Shown piece by piece: positions 1 through 11,400 of a DNA stretch of 64,000 nucleotides. Positions within the stretch are counted from its first letter, which is position 1. Each line of letters begins with the position of its first letter. Location of the stretch: NCBI GenBank assembly GCA_918026815.1, contig CAKJVC010000182.1, forward strand, positions 62,001 through 126,000, written 5' to 3'. The translations under genes were made by a program, and so were the position numbers. This stretch comes from Chalara sp. BL73. Taxonomy: Eukaryota; Ascomycota; Leotiomycetes; Helotiales. The notes beneath the pieces are model-generated. The model did not search any database. It was not told where the DNA came from and saw only the letters and a program-made list of their open reading frames with translations.

Positions 1-2
1 CA

Positions 3-167
3 ACGACATTTGCATTGTACCAGGCAGCGACAGGCTCTGGGACAATCAAAGACTTGTTTATCGATAAATATCCCGACGAGAAAAAAGAGACGAACACTGT
101 ACCGCATGCCGAGCAAGTTATCGAAGCCAATACCCCTCAACTGGACAATCACCATCACCTTTGTTAA
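3..167 (+). CDS. Possible 3' end of an unidentified gene (partial)
   Basis: Reading frame 3 is open from the left edge to a TAA at 165-167, giving a 54-residue tail. The tail includes LYQAATGSGTIKDLFIDKYP followed by an acidic, polar and His-rich end. Its composition looks coding, but I recognise no family and the rest of the gene lies outside the window. It could be the last exon of a + strand gene converging on the NPC1 gene, or a chance open frame. Confidence is low because only 54 codons are visible. Confidence 0.35.
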   Translation, partial: TTFALYQAATGSGTIKDLFIDKYPDEKKETNTVPHAEQVIEANTPQLDNHHHLC

Positions 168-554
168 AAATAAATACATACGGTATGAAAATATGGCATC
201 GATCAAAGGAATCCAGACGATGACTTGATTGCTTTATGGATGTAGGGGCGGTTGGGTATGCTAAGATGCACTATTGACAAAGCTAGGCTAGTGTAAGGAG
301 AAACTGCGTGAAGTGTTTTGCAGCAAGTCGGTAGGCAAGCACGCTCCAGTCGCGATGATGAGATTCCCCTCAGCATCTGTTCCAGACCCTTCACATGTAT
401 GGTTGCCAGTCCTGGATATAGCTAAATTTGTAGGGGATGACGTTGGCGGTGCAGGATTAATTCATTGCTAAACAAAAATCGAACGCTGCTTGATGCGTAT
501 AATTCACATATCTGATGATTATGGTGTTCCAAATCCAGATGTATCTAGCTAATT
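168..554. other. Intergenic spacer between convergent gene ends
   Basis: This would be the 3' flank of the possible left-edge gene and of the NPC1 gene on the minus strand. I see only short random open frames and no repeat or RNA gene. Confidence 0.5.
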
Positions 555-3500
555 CTAGTAATCATCATCAGAATCGCTATTATCTCTTGGCAGCAAGGCT
601 CTCCTGTTTGCCAAGTCCTCCTCTAATCCGCCACTACTCTCTGGATCAACATACCCCTCCCCTCCAAGAAAGCTTAGCGCCACAGGTAGAAATATCAGAG
701 CATGGGTGGCGCCAAATACTACCAGAGCCAGCCATATTCTGAAGTAATAAATTTCAAAGATCTTACTTCTCGTGAATGCGAGGACACAAACGCCGAGCAG
801 TTTAGTGATGGTGATGCCGGAGAAAACGGAACCGCCAACATTCACGACCGAGGTCCAGGCTCGAGCATCATGACCGCGGAATTTATTCTTTGCGCGCTCC
901 ATAATGGTGCGAGAAGGAAACATGAATGCTCGTGCTATATGTGCGCAGAACTCCACACCAATACCAACGCAGATGACAAGGTTGACTAGACTGACTGCAT
1001 TAAGAGAAACATTGAAGACAGCCATAGTACCAATGATATCGACAACGATCATTATAACCGTGACTGTGATAACCATGCCGGTCTTGACCGAACCGAGGAG
1101 AATTGATGAGAAGACAAAGATCATCGCGAATGCTGAGCCAAGCAGAGTCGCCGTCAAGCGAACTATGCTAGCATACTGGTCGAAGAAGATGTAGAATATG
1201 CTGTAAGGAAAAACCTCAATGCCAGTGCTCGTTTTCATACTATCTGCTATTCTGCGAGCTGAGGCATAGGCTGCAATAAAATCTTCTTGACTGCGAAGTG
1301 GAGTGTGACTTGTTCGGAAGTGACTTGCTGGAATGGTATCTCTCTTATCGTCGATAACGATAGCGTTGCTATAAGATGCTTTACCACCTAGAGGGCATTC
1401 CGCATTCGTTGGCGCGTCGACCCATTTTTTCAGGTAGCGGACGAATTCCTGACCTTCAGGCATGCCATACAAGGTAATATTCCATTCAGGTTCGCGGTCA
1501 CGGAAGCACGTCTTCCCGTCCTCCACACAACACTCTTCGAGTCCAGGATCTAACCAACGTAAGTAGTCGTCTATCCAATTGGCAGGAGTTGAGGCGATAT
1601 AAGATGAATCTGGTCTTTTACGTTCTTGCTCAAGAACATTTGTAAGAGATGCTTGTTCGCAAGTTGTAAATCGAGAGCAAAGTTGCTGCTGGTGACTACG
1701 CTCTGTGCTGTTTAGTTCCCGGGTGACAAAATACACAGGCGGCCCAGAATCAAAATACTCATAAAGATCATTGAAGTATGGGATGAGGTAAGATCCGTCC
1801 GGAATAGCAACTCGTTGGTCTAAGCCTAAGGTGATGGCTGGGACCAGTGACACACCAGCTGTGAAAATGCCTAGGAACACCACGACTACGGTGACCTTTA
1901 CCTTCTTTCCGAGAAGCAATGGGGCATAAGTCCGACGTATAAATTTCTGTAGGGCGCTTTCATCTTGTCCCTCATATTGGCCTATGTACCCGTTGCCATT
2001 TGCGCTTCCAAGGCTGATGCCAGCGCTTTTCAATTGAACACAAGGAAAACAGTCTGCTCGGTGATCTTCCACCCGACGTTGATTTAGACCGAGAACAGAC
2101 ACGAACATCGTCACTTGCAGTATTGCGTTGATGAATACAGCGCCTGCTGCGTAAATTGCAAAGTTCCTAACTGCTGGCATGCCGACGGCAGCTCCAAGGG
2201 CAAATGCGATTGTTTCTGTGATTGCGGATAGAAGGATGGAAGGACCCATGCGACCCAAGGCTTTGGCAATTCGGACTTCAACTATATCATCCGGATGGCT
2301 GACATTAACACGTTCGAATTCATGGACGATAATAAAGATGTTATCGACACCAACAGCCAAGACAATAAAGGGGATAACTTCTGCAATGATCAATGTTACC
2401 TTGATACCGGCTGCTGAGAACAGACCAATGGATGCAGAGATAGACATCAAAACAATTAGAATGCCAACGACTCCTAGAGTGAACTTTGAGTCCACGAAGG
2501 ACGCAGCGGGATTGCGAACAATTGAACGCACGGACAGGGTTGTAGAACCAAGAGCTAATGAGGCATACAAGAACATGATGATATAACTTATCACCACGAT
2601 TTTCGCATCTGTGTTGGTGGACTTGTTCAACTCTTCCTCTAAACTTATTTCGGTGGAGAAAGAAAGTCGTAGACCACGTGAGAGTGCCTGCTCCTGAAAA
2701 CCGAGCAAGGAATCTTTGAGAGATTTTTCCCAATCCATTGCCCTTTCCACCTCTGGTGATCCTTCTGCATGATTGCTAATGACCCATGTAACGATCATAG
2801 CCGTAGCATCGGCAGCGATGTTAGACCCATTGAGACCGCCAAGAATCAATGCAGGATCTATTGGCTGGCCAAATTTAGGTAGGCAGTTAACCGGCGAGTC
2901 CGCACATGCATCAAGTCTCGCTTTCCAAGTGTTTGGAGAATATGCCTTCATGTCATTGTTGAACCATGCTGCCACCGACTGGACAATACACGCGTCATCG
3001 GTTGGCTTGAAGCAAACATCATCAAGCGATGCCCCAGTTTTTGATCCTTTCAACTTGCTAATGGTGTCTTCAACGTCAACCCACCACTCTAACGTATCAT
3101 AGCTGAGAACAGGCCCATGGCCTCCAGGGTTTGTATTATTGACTAGAAATACCTGCTGTGCTCGATAGAAGGGACCAAATTTGTCGTCAAAGAACTGCTT
3201 TTCTAATGCGGCTGAGGAAGTTGGGCTAACCCACAGCCTAGCAGGATCTCGTTCAATCGAAAACCGAATCCAGCCTAAGCTCAGCAACCCAACCACAACC
3301 ACACTAATCCCTATGGTCAGACCAGGGAACTTAGCTGTCACAAAGCCCAGGCGACTGAATGCGCTGTTACAAGCAGTATTGATCCAATAGTTCTTCTGCG
3401 GTCGATCGACTGTGTTGTCTCCCTCATCTTCATCATCACTTGGTGCTGAGTCTTGTAGTAATCGTAGGCGCTCGGAACGTCGGCGGGAATGCTTCGCCCA

Positions 3501-4419
3501 AGCAATATGACCAAATGTGGCAGTTGCCAGCAAAAGCAAAATAACACTGTATATCAATATGGCGCCGAATGAGAGGCATGGCAACAATCCAACATGGCAG
3601 TATTTGCTTTCAGAAATTTCTGGCAGTGTGGGACATATCGCCTCACAATCCACACAAGCGCATCTAAATATCTCGTTGCCATCATTGCATCTCTTTGGTT
3701 CCATTTCCAGCGATCGCATGCCCTTTTCGGGATAATCATTAGGTTGAGGGAAATTGATCTGAAAAGGTGAGCCGAAAGGAGGATTCTTCTTCCCAAGAAA
3801 TTTGAAGAAGTCCATAAAGTTCTTTGCGCCGCCCCCAATGAAGGCCATTGCGTTACTGTTTGTTGGGCCAAATTTCACATCCTTGCAGCTGTTATAGAAA
3901 CCAGTACCATACTCATCCGATACTAGTTGATCTAGCTGAGTGACTTTGAGCTTCCCGTTGCTTTCTTCAGTTTGTGTAACATTTATGAACAGCGACTGAT
4001 CGGGGGAGCAGGTGAATGTACAGAAGAGATTGAAAAAGTTCTCTTTGCAAGCAGGGCAGGAGGAGATAAATGCATTGGCTTTCTTAAGATTGTCGGACAA
4101 CGTCTCAAGCTGTGGATGGTCAGCATCAAGTATTAGAAATGCCTGGAGAGGAAAATACCTGTTCACCTGTACAACACACTGGGCCTGTATTCCATTTAGG
4201 GCCACAAATTTCCACAAGTTGCTTCCTTACATCGGCTTCGGGCTCCACTGCTAAACCGTTGTCCTGGCAAGGTAGTTCCGGACCAAACCATCCCGACTTC
4301 CCACAGCTTCCCCGTATAGAACACCTTCCTGCTTCATGAAGTGGAGTGTACGCTCTGCCAGAAGCCCATCCAGAAGTAATCAACGCGCTGACAGCTATTG
4401 AGCGCCAGAGGCAACCCAT
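555..4419 (-). CDS. NCR1: Niemann-Pick C1-like sterol transporter (Ncr1)
   Basis: Vacuolar membrane sterol transporter that takes sterol from an NPC2-type carrier and passes it through the membrane. Two exons, 4419-4159 and 4109-555, give 1271 aa, normal for filamentous-fungal Ncr1. The 49-nt intron is phase 0 with a CTGAC branch site. I chose the inner ATG at 4419 because it opens directly into a signal peptide (MGCLWRSIAVSALITSGWAS). Next comes the Cys-rich NPC1 N-domain (ISSCPACKENFFNLFCTFTC), a first TM near residues 265-290, and the sterol-sensing domain at roughly 590-760 (VVGILIVLMSISASIGLFSA, FIVLAVGVDNIFIIVHEFER). A second luminal Cys-rich domain and a C-terminal TM bundle (SVVNVGGSVFSGITITK) follow, ending in an acidic tail (DNSDSDDDY). 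No break was seen. The upstream in-frame ATG at 4470 is the alternative start. Confidence 0.95.
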
Positions 4420-7400
4420 AGCTGCGTGCAAAAGCCGCTCCGGATCCTTTGATATCTCTCCAGTCCACAAAGAAAGCTGAACAGTAGATTTTCGATTTGG
4501 ATTTGTGTCTGATGAAGTATGTTGCTGCTATTGAGTTGTTGACAGCCGTAGCTATGGACAGAAGCTAGGTTGTCAGTTTATACCACCAGCTTGGTATTTA
4601 GAGTCTAATCGCACCGCATCATCGACATCGAAGGTGCTTCAGTAGTCACAACCGGGTGTGTCAATAATAAAAGACGCCAACTCTGATGTTTTGCAGCCTG
4701 GAAACAATTTATCAGGAAGTTACTTGCGATATTACGATCTGAGACATATTTTTCAGTCAGACGCTTTGCAGATATGTACTGAAATCTAAATGGAGCTCAG
4801 GTTTATCTCTAAGGGATTCTACGAGCGGATACCTGGTAGTCCTCAGTCCCTTAGACGATTGAAAGGATGATCAAAACGTCAGCTACCTCTCTTATCTAGT
4901 ACAGCACCTATTCCTCTTATCCCCAAGTGTATGGTTGACATCATGCAAACATGTAAAGTCTTGTACATTACCTAGTGACTGAGAAAACCGGCCATGATGA
5001 GAATACCTGCGAAATCATGGCTTGTCAGAAATGGGATTGGCATGATTAGAGCGTACGATTTGTAGGCTCTTGTGGCAATCGGATAAAGCTCTCATGATAA
5101 AATGAGGCTGCACATCATGTCTCCAGTTCAACCTCTAATTCCAACTCAAAGCTTCTGATAGTGGTTGCCCCTGGATTAGAAAGTATTTCCTTGCTCTTCA
5201 GGATAGGGGTCTGTCCATAGTCTTCATAAGCGGTCTTGAGTGATATGATGGAGTGCGTAAGGTATTGTATGCTCATTTCTCTACGCAAAAAAAGCCTGAT
5301 CTTGGAACTAATCATATCGTTTTGAATCAACGGCTGTATGACCTAGATGTTGTCTTTATGTTTCGGAGGCTGACAACAGCATCATCTATACCACTGCCGG
5401 TACGCTCGACTAGGGGAATTTCAAACCCACCCCAGAATGTGATCAAGATCACCACTCAACCAGACACCAGGAGCTGACAGGGTCTGAGCCAGATCCACAG
5501 CAGTCAAGGACATGGTTTTCATAGGAGAGTTGCTTGTTGCATTCGTGCGCCTCCTAACACGTCGTTGATTTCGTGTTAAAGTGATCTAGAATGTGCCGTT
5601 GGCATATACTCACTCTGGCTAACCTCTCAAGGATCAAAGGGGAGCCACGTGAATGCCAAATCCGTGGCTAACTCATCCATTCGTAGCTTTGCAGAATCAG
5701 AATAGTTATAAAGAGTGATGCAAAATAATCATACTGATGTTGATCGCTAGTCAAACCTGCTTTTTCGTGAAACTAGCAATAGAAATCCTTGCAGCAAGTT
5801 TTACTTTCTCTATGGTACTATAAGAGGCGAGCTTGGTGGAAGCTCTGTTCAACAGTTCTTTTCGGATATCTCACCAAGGAGCCATTCTGGGGGAATAGCA
5901 AACTCCTTCTCATCCCATCACTTCAAAATTGTATTGGTTTTTGCAGCATCGGCCGCCGTTTCAGACATTGGAAGATAGAGGTAGCCTATAGGAGAAAATT
6001 TGACAAATATATTTGTCAAATAACAGTAATTGTTCTAGTGCTTATGTGTTCTCCCTCTGTTAGGAAATGCGCATGTAAATTTTATTTAGGAGCTACAAGG
6101 AATAAGAATCTGCGATCTTTGGTTAGCATTTAACTATTAACTCTCGGGATAACATACTAACGGAATCCTGTATAGGGCCATTTTGGGTGGCCTTCAACTA
6201 GCGACGTGGAGAGGATGAGCTGGTATTTGCGGTTGCCATATCGTCTATTTTGCACCAGAGCAGAGTGCTCAGTGTGCTAGACACTCATGTTTTATCGGCA
6301 CTGAATGTTTGAGTTTTGGTAGAGCCGTGAAGAAAGTACCGGGTAGTAATGCAGGGTGCGCTATAAGAAGACGTGAGATGTCAGCTGTTTCTAGGTAGCA
6401 GACTATTGTCGTTCTTTTGCTAATAAGATCGGAATCCGACGTACTACATTGTAAGGTCTCTGATGTAGAGGTGTAGCATAGCGGAGATAAATAGAAGTCG
6501 GAGACAATAGAGCTAGTCTTATGTTAAGCTGGCGAGGTTGAAGAATAACGCTGGTCTGGTAAAGTACTCTTCCCGTCACAGGCGGCAAGGTACGCTACAT
6601 ACTATCTTAGTATTTGACTGGAGAGTTTTCAACTGGGGTCCAACCCCGCAGTGTCAGAGGCTCACAGCCTGGCCTATTCTTGTTAACTGGGTAGCAAAAG
6701 TCTCCCTTGGAATACTGTGAAACATTATTATATTATATATATATTTCGCATTCGGCGAATATAGAATCTAGCAGTGGGCGAATCTATCCATGATGAGCCG
6801 GTACAGGAATTGTAAGGAATGCTTCATATCTGGACTCTTGATAATGCACAAGGGCATATGACGCAATTCATGACCCCTTGATGAGACTTGACACCACGAA
6901 AAAGGTCTGGCCTTGAAATTCTTATTGCAGTTTAATAATGCAATTTTGAAAAATAACCAATAACTAAAATACTTGTAACTATTTAAGGCTTCAATAAGTT
7001 TGGTCTTGAGTTTTAAAGTGTGAAAGCTAATTAGTTAAAGTTCAAAGTTGATAATAGTAGTAACATTTTTTCATGTTCTCCTAGTTTCGCGACTCTGCGA
7101 TGCCTCTTTCTTTGTTCCTAGTGAAGGAGCCTGATTAAATAGCCATAGAGTGATGCTGACCATGGCAATGTTCTAGCCGGGAAGAGAACACATATGGATA
7201 ATTTTTTGACTCCAAATTCATGAGACATAGGAGGAGGATCTTATTAATGATATGTATGATAGGTGGTTTCGATTTCATCTTCCTGTTATGATCTCAATTA
7301 ACATCGACTGCGAGATTCTCGAAAACGCTGAGTCGGCCTGTCCTTTGATATTCCCACCTTCCTGTGTTTGGTTTGAATCAAGTTTTTCAGAGAACTACTT

Positions 7401-8402
7401 GCGAATAAGTAGACGTCTTACAAGCAATATGTGCCACAGCAAATGATCAAGAAAGTTTTGCAGCTTTGCGAGTCCATGACAGAAATAGCCAAAGTACTTC
7501 ATCCTTTGCGGCTGGTCACCAACATCTAAGGTTAGACATGCCTTAACGACAGGATAGACATACCTGGAGATTATTATAGTTCCTGGACATGTACCAGTGG
7601 AGCAGAGCACAATCGCAGTATAACAGACCTGTAAAGCACAAAATGCCGCATTTCATTGCCCCTGGAAGCCCGAAACCCCAACAGCTAAGAGTAACAATCT
7701 GGCTTACATTAACGCCAGAGTCAAGCCCTCGACCTGGTCCGCATAGTGACAAGAAAATGCATTGCTGGTGTTTGCCTACTGTAAACAACTATGTGTGCTG
7801 CGAGTAGCCAATGCGTAATAGAGTGAAGTGGTCGGGTACAACAGGCAGGTATCGGCTGCTGGGAGGGTGTGCCTCTAGAAGAGATCCCCCGGCTGGTCAG
7901 GTCAGGTATGCCTTTCCGGCGCCTTGCTGTAGCCTCATCCTTCTCTCAAGAAACGGAATCGCAGCGAACTGACAACCACACTCACATCCCAATCACCCAC
8001 AGCCTATATATCCTACTTATAATTATTGATCAAGTTTTACCGCACTAACAGCCTCGGCAGCCTACAAAGCGAAGCTCTGATTCGCATTCACTTGTGACGG
8101 AGTGAGATGGAGACCTAGATCGATGGAGCGCGATAAACAAAAAGAGGTTATCCTTAACGAGCACGACACTTCTAGAATCTCCAATTCGCACTCAGAGCCT
8201 CATTCACACCTGCAACGGTACGATTCGACATCACCTCTTTTCTGCCACTGTACTTGAATTATTACTACGCCCTCCTCTCCCGCCTTCCCCTCTTTCGCAC
8301 ATTTCGTGCTTGCTTCATCAACCTTCTATAATCTCTCCTTCGCACCTGTCATATTGTTGAGAACATCAAAGATTCTTCCTATGCTACATCGAAGTAATAC
8401 TC
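4420..8402. other. 4-kb gene-poor spacer with AT-rich core
   Basis: This spacer lies between the divergent NPC1 and UFD4 starts and has no convincing gene on either strand. Open frames are short and have no recognisable motif. About 5.7-7.1 kb is visibly AT-rich, with TA runs around 6723-6745 and a perfect palindrome at 5998-6021, and looks like old decayed sequence. The last 300 bases before 8403 are pyrimidine-rich (CCTC/CTTTC stretches), as expected for a fungal promoter or leader. Confidence 0.5.
5998..6021. repeat. 24-bp perfect palindrome
   Basis: Each 12-base arm, ATTTGACAAATA, is the exact reverse complement of the other, with no spacer. It sits in the AT-rich part of a gene-free spacer. 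It could be a dimeric protein-binding site, the junction of a decayed inverted repeat, or chance in AT-rich DNA. Confidence 0.7.
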
Positions 8403-11400
8403 ATGTCTTCCAGGAGAACTACCAGAGCGTCCGCCAGGCAAGCAGCAGCCGCTTCAGCTTCAGCATCCACTTCAGCACCCCCTCCAATATCTGCCATACC
8501 CTCCACTGCTTCATCGACTAGACCTCTCCGGAAACGAAAAGCGTCTTCCAGAGGATCGAGTCCAGCACCAGAGGCAGAATCTGCAAAGGTAGCATCCTCT
8601 AGAAGCCACGCAAAACGACAAAAAACTTCGGAGTCGGAGAAACCCCCACCTCAACTAGCAGCAATAGCTAGCCGGAAGAAGGGTAAAACTTCTGCGGCTA
8701 TGTCGAGTCCACCGTATGTTCTACAACATTTTGGCAACGTCCTTCACGTTTCTGATAGTTCTAGTGATTTTGCCGGCCCTTCCAACGAAGCAACAAGTCA
8801 GCCTGCGAGCTCATCAAAACGCAAGTCTCAGAAAAAGAAAGGTGGTCAAGGTTGGTGATACCATAGCTTTGGTTTCAGTTCACATTGACTGAAATTTAAC
8901 CTCTTATAGATCCAGCAGCTAGTACGCCAGCTTCCAACCGTCGCTCGAAAAAGACGGCTAAAAATGCAGACGTCAACTTAGATGAAAAAGCCGACCCTCC
9001 CGGAGATAGCCACAGCGATGACGATGAGGAGGATGTAATGGCTCGCCAATATGATGGCAGAGAAGATGAGGATGATGACCCGTTTGGAAGCTTTGGAGGA
9101 CCGGGCGGCCCACCACATGGTCTTTCGAGTACCCTTAGAGCATTGAGTGGAATCATGTCTGGTCTGTCTGCAAGACTACGGGAGATATTAAGCAACCTCA
9201 AATCGAAGGACGACCCATCAATGCAGCTCATAGCTCTCCAGGAGCTGTCCGAAATTCTACTCGTTTCTACGGAAGATAATCTCTCTGGCCACTTTTCACC
9301 TGATGCATTCGTGAAGGAACTGGTCGTCTTGATGCAACCATCTGACTTTGGGGAAGAAAATCCCGAGATGATGCTCCTTGCTTGCCGTTGCCTTGCGAAT
9401 TTAATGGAAGCTTTGCCAAGCAGCACTGCAAATGTCGTCTATGGAGGAGCTGTCCCCGTTCTCTGTCAAAAACTTCTTGAGATCCATTTCATTGATTTGG
9501 CAGAACAAGCTCTTAGTGTAAGCCCCACTTCCTTCAACTTATCAATTTACTAATTTTGTAGACATTAGAGAAGATATCTGTCGAGTATCCAGCATCAATA
9601 GTTCGTGAGGGTGGGTTAACGGCTTGCTTGACATATCTCGAATTTTTCGCCACAAGTACACAAAGGACTGCTGTCACTACGGCTGCAAATTGCTGTCGAA
9701 ACATTCCGCAGGAATCTTTCGCAGTAATCAAGGATGTGATGCCCGTGCTATTAAACGTACTTAGCTCGAGCGACCAAAAGGTTGTCGAGCAAGGTTCTCT
9801 GTGTGTCTCTCGAGTTGTGGAAAGTTTTAGATATCACCCAAGCAAACTTGAAGAACTTGTCAGCACAGATCTTCTCAGAGCCATTCTTCGGCTTCTACTT
9901 CCTGGTACGACTAATCTTATCGGTTCAAACATCCACACGCAATTCTTGCGTGTTCTTGCATTTATAGCAAAAGCTAGTGCGACACTATCTGCAGAATTGT
10001 TTAAGATGAATGTTGTAGAGACACTATATCAGATTTTGACAGGAGTATCACCACCTGGTGTCGACGAGGATATAGCCACAAAGCTAAATAGTGTGGTCAT
10101 CATGCAGGCCTTGATCCATAGACCCCGAGAACAAGTGATAGAGACGCTGAATTTCATTTGCGAGCTGCTCCCTGGTCTCCCTCGAGACTCTATCACGATG
10201 TCTTCTGACAACGAGAATCCTTCTGCGCTGGGGCACAATTCTCGAAAGAAATCGTCCAATGAAAAACGCATCGAGCTTCTCGAAGGCTGCAAAGAAGAAG
10301 TCAAACGCTTTGCAGTCATTATATTTCCCACTTTGACTGATGCATTTTCTAGTACGGTTAATTTGAGTGTTCGGCAGAAGGTCCTCACTGCTCAGTTAAA
10401 GATGTTATCAAACCTAGATAAGGATATTTTAATGGAGGCATTACGGTCTGTTCCATATGCGTCCTTTCTGGCCGCGATTCTCTCTCAACAAGATCACCCT
10501 ACTCTGGTTGACTCTGCTCTTCAAGCGGCGGAGCTTCTCTTAGCTCGCTTAGACGACATCTATAGATATCAATTTTATCGTGAAGGAGTCATTACTGAAA
10601 TCACGAAACTCGCCTCGGCGGTGAGCCCAGATAAGTATGTAGCCTCAGAGTCTAAGATAACAAACTCGACCGATGCAGTCACACCCCAAAAGATTTCTCA
10701 ACCTTCAACCGGCAAGAGCGAGAATGGCAACGAAGATTATAGAGATTCCTCAGAGAATGGTGCTGATGAGGAGGATAATGAGGAAGAGGAAGAGGATGAA
10801 GATGACGAAGATGACGAAGATGACGAAGACGACGACGATGAAAACGAGCATGACGATGCACAAGATGGTGCCTCTCAGAGCTCTCGAGGCTCTACAATGT
10901 CCATGGATAGCCCGCCACAACATATGCACACGGACTCGACATCGATGCAGCAGCTTATCATTCAGCGAGCGAAGAAGTTTATAGATGTTCATGAACATGA
11001 GAAGAGTAGCAAGGTTATGAAGAAGAAGGCCACTAAAATTTTAGCGAGCTTGCAAACCCTTGCCTTGGAAATTGAGTCTCATTATCTGCGTCACGGATCA
11101 GGAAACGGAGTTGAACTATTTAGCAAACTTGCATCGTACTTTGATGGTGATGTTTTGGAGAGCGTTACAAGCGCGGAGCTGCTAAACTCAGAAGTCGTCA
11201 GGGTTCTTCTCGAAGTTTTCAATAACCCAGATGGGCAGCTGAGCAATTCTGCACGGTCTGAATTCCTAGAAGTGTTTATGGGACGGACTGTGACAAAAAA
11301 GCTAGATGTCGCAGGCGCCGATTCGCCTGCGACACCTTTCGGGACCCTGATACATAAACTTCAGGATCTGCTAAGCCGGTCTGAGCATTTTGAGGTCATC

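Noticed and set aside
4420..8402. Retrotransposon or LTR element in the large spacer
   Set aside because: No reverse-transcriptase or integrase text in any frame and no paired terminal repeats visible by eye.
9038..9553. Independent gene in front of the UFD4 ligase
   Set aside because: It is exon 2 of the same gene, as shown by the continuous [13 protein letters not shown] junction and matching phases.
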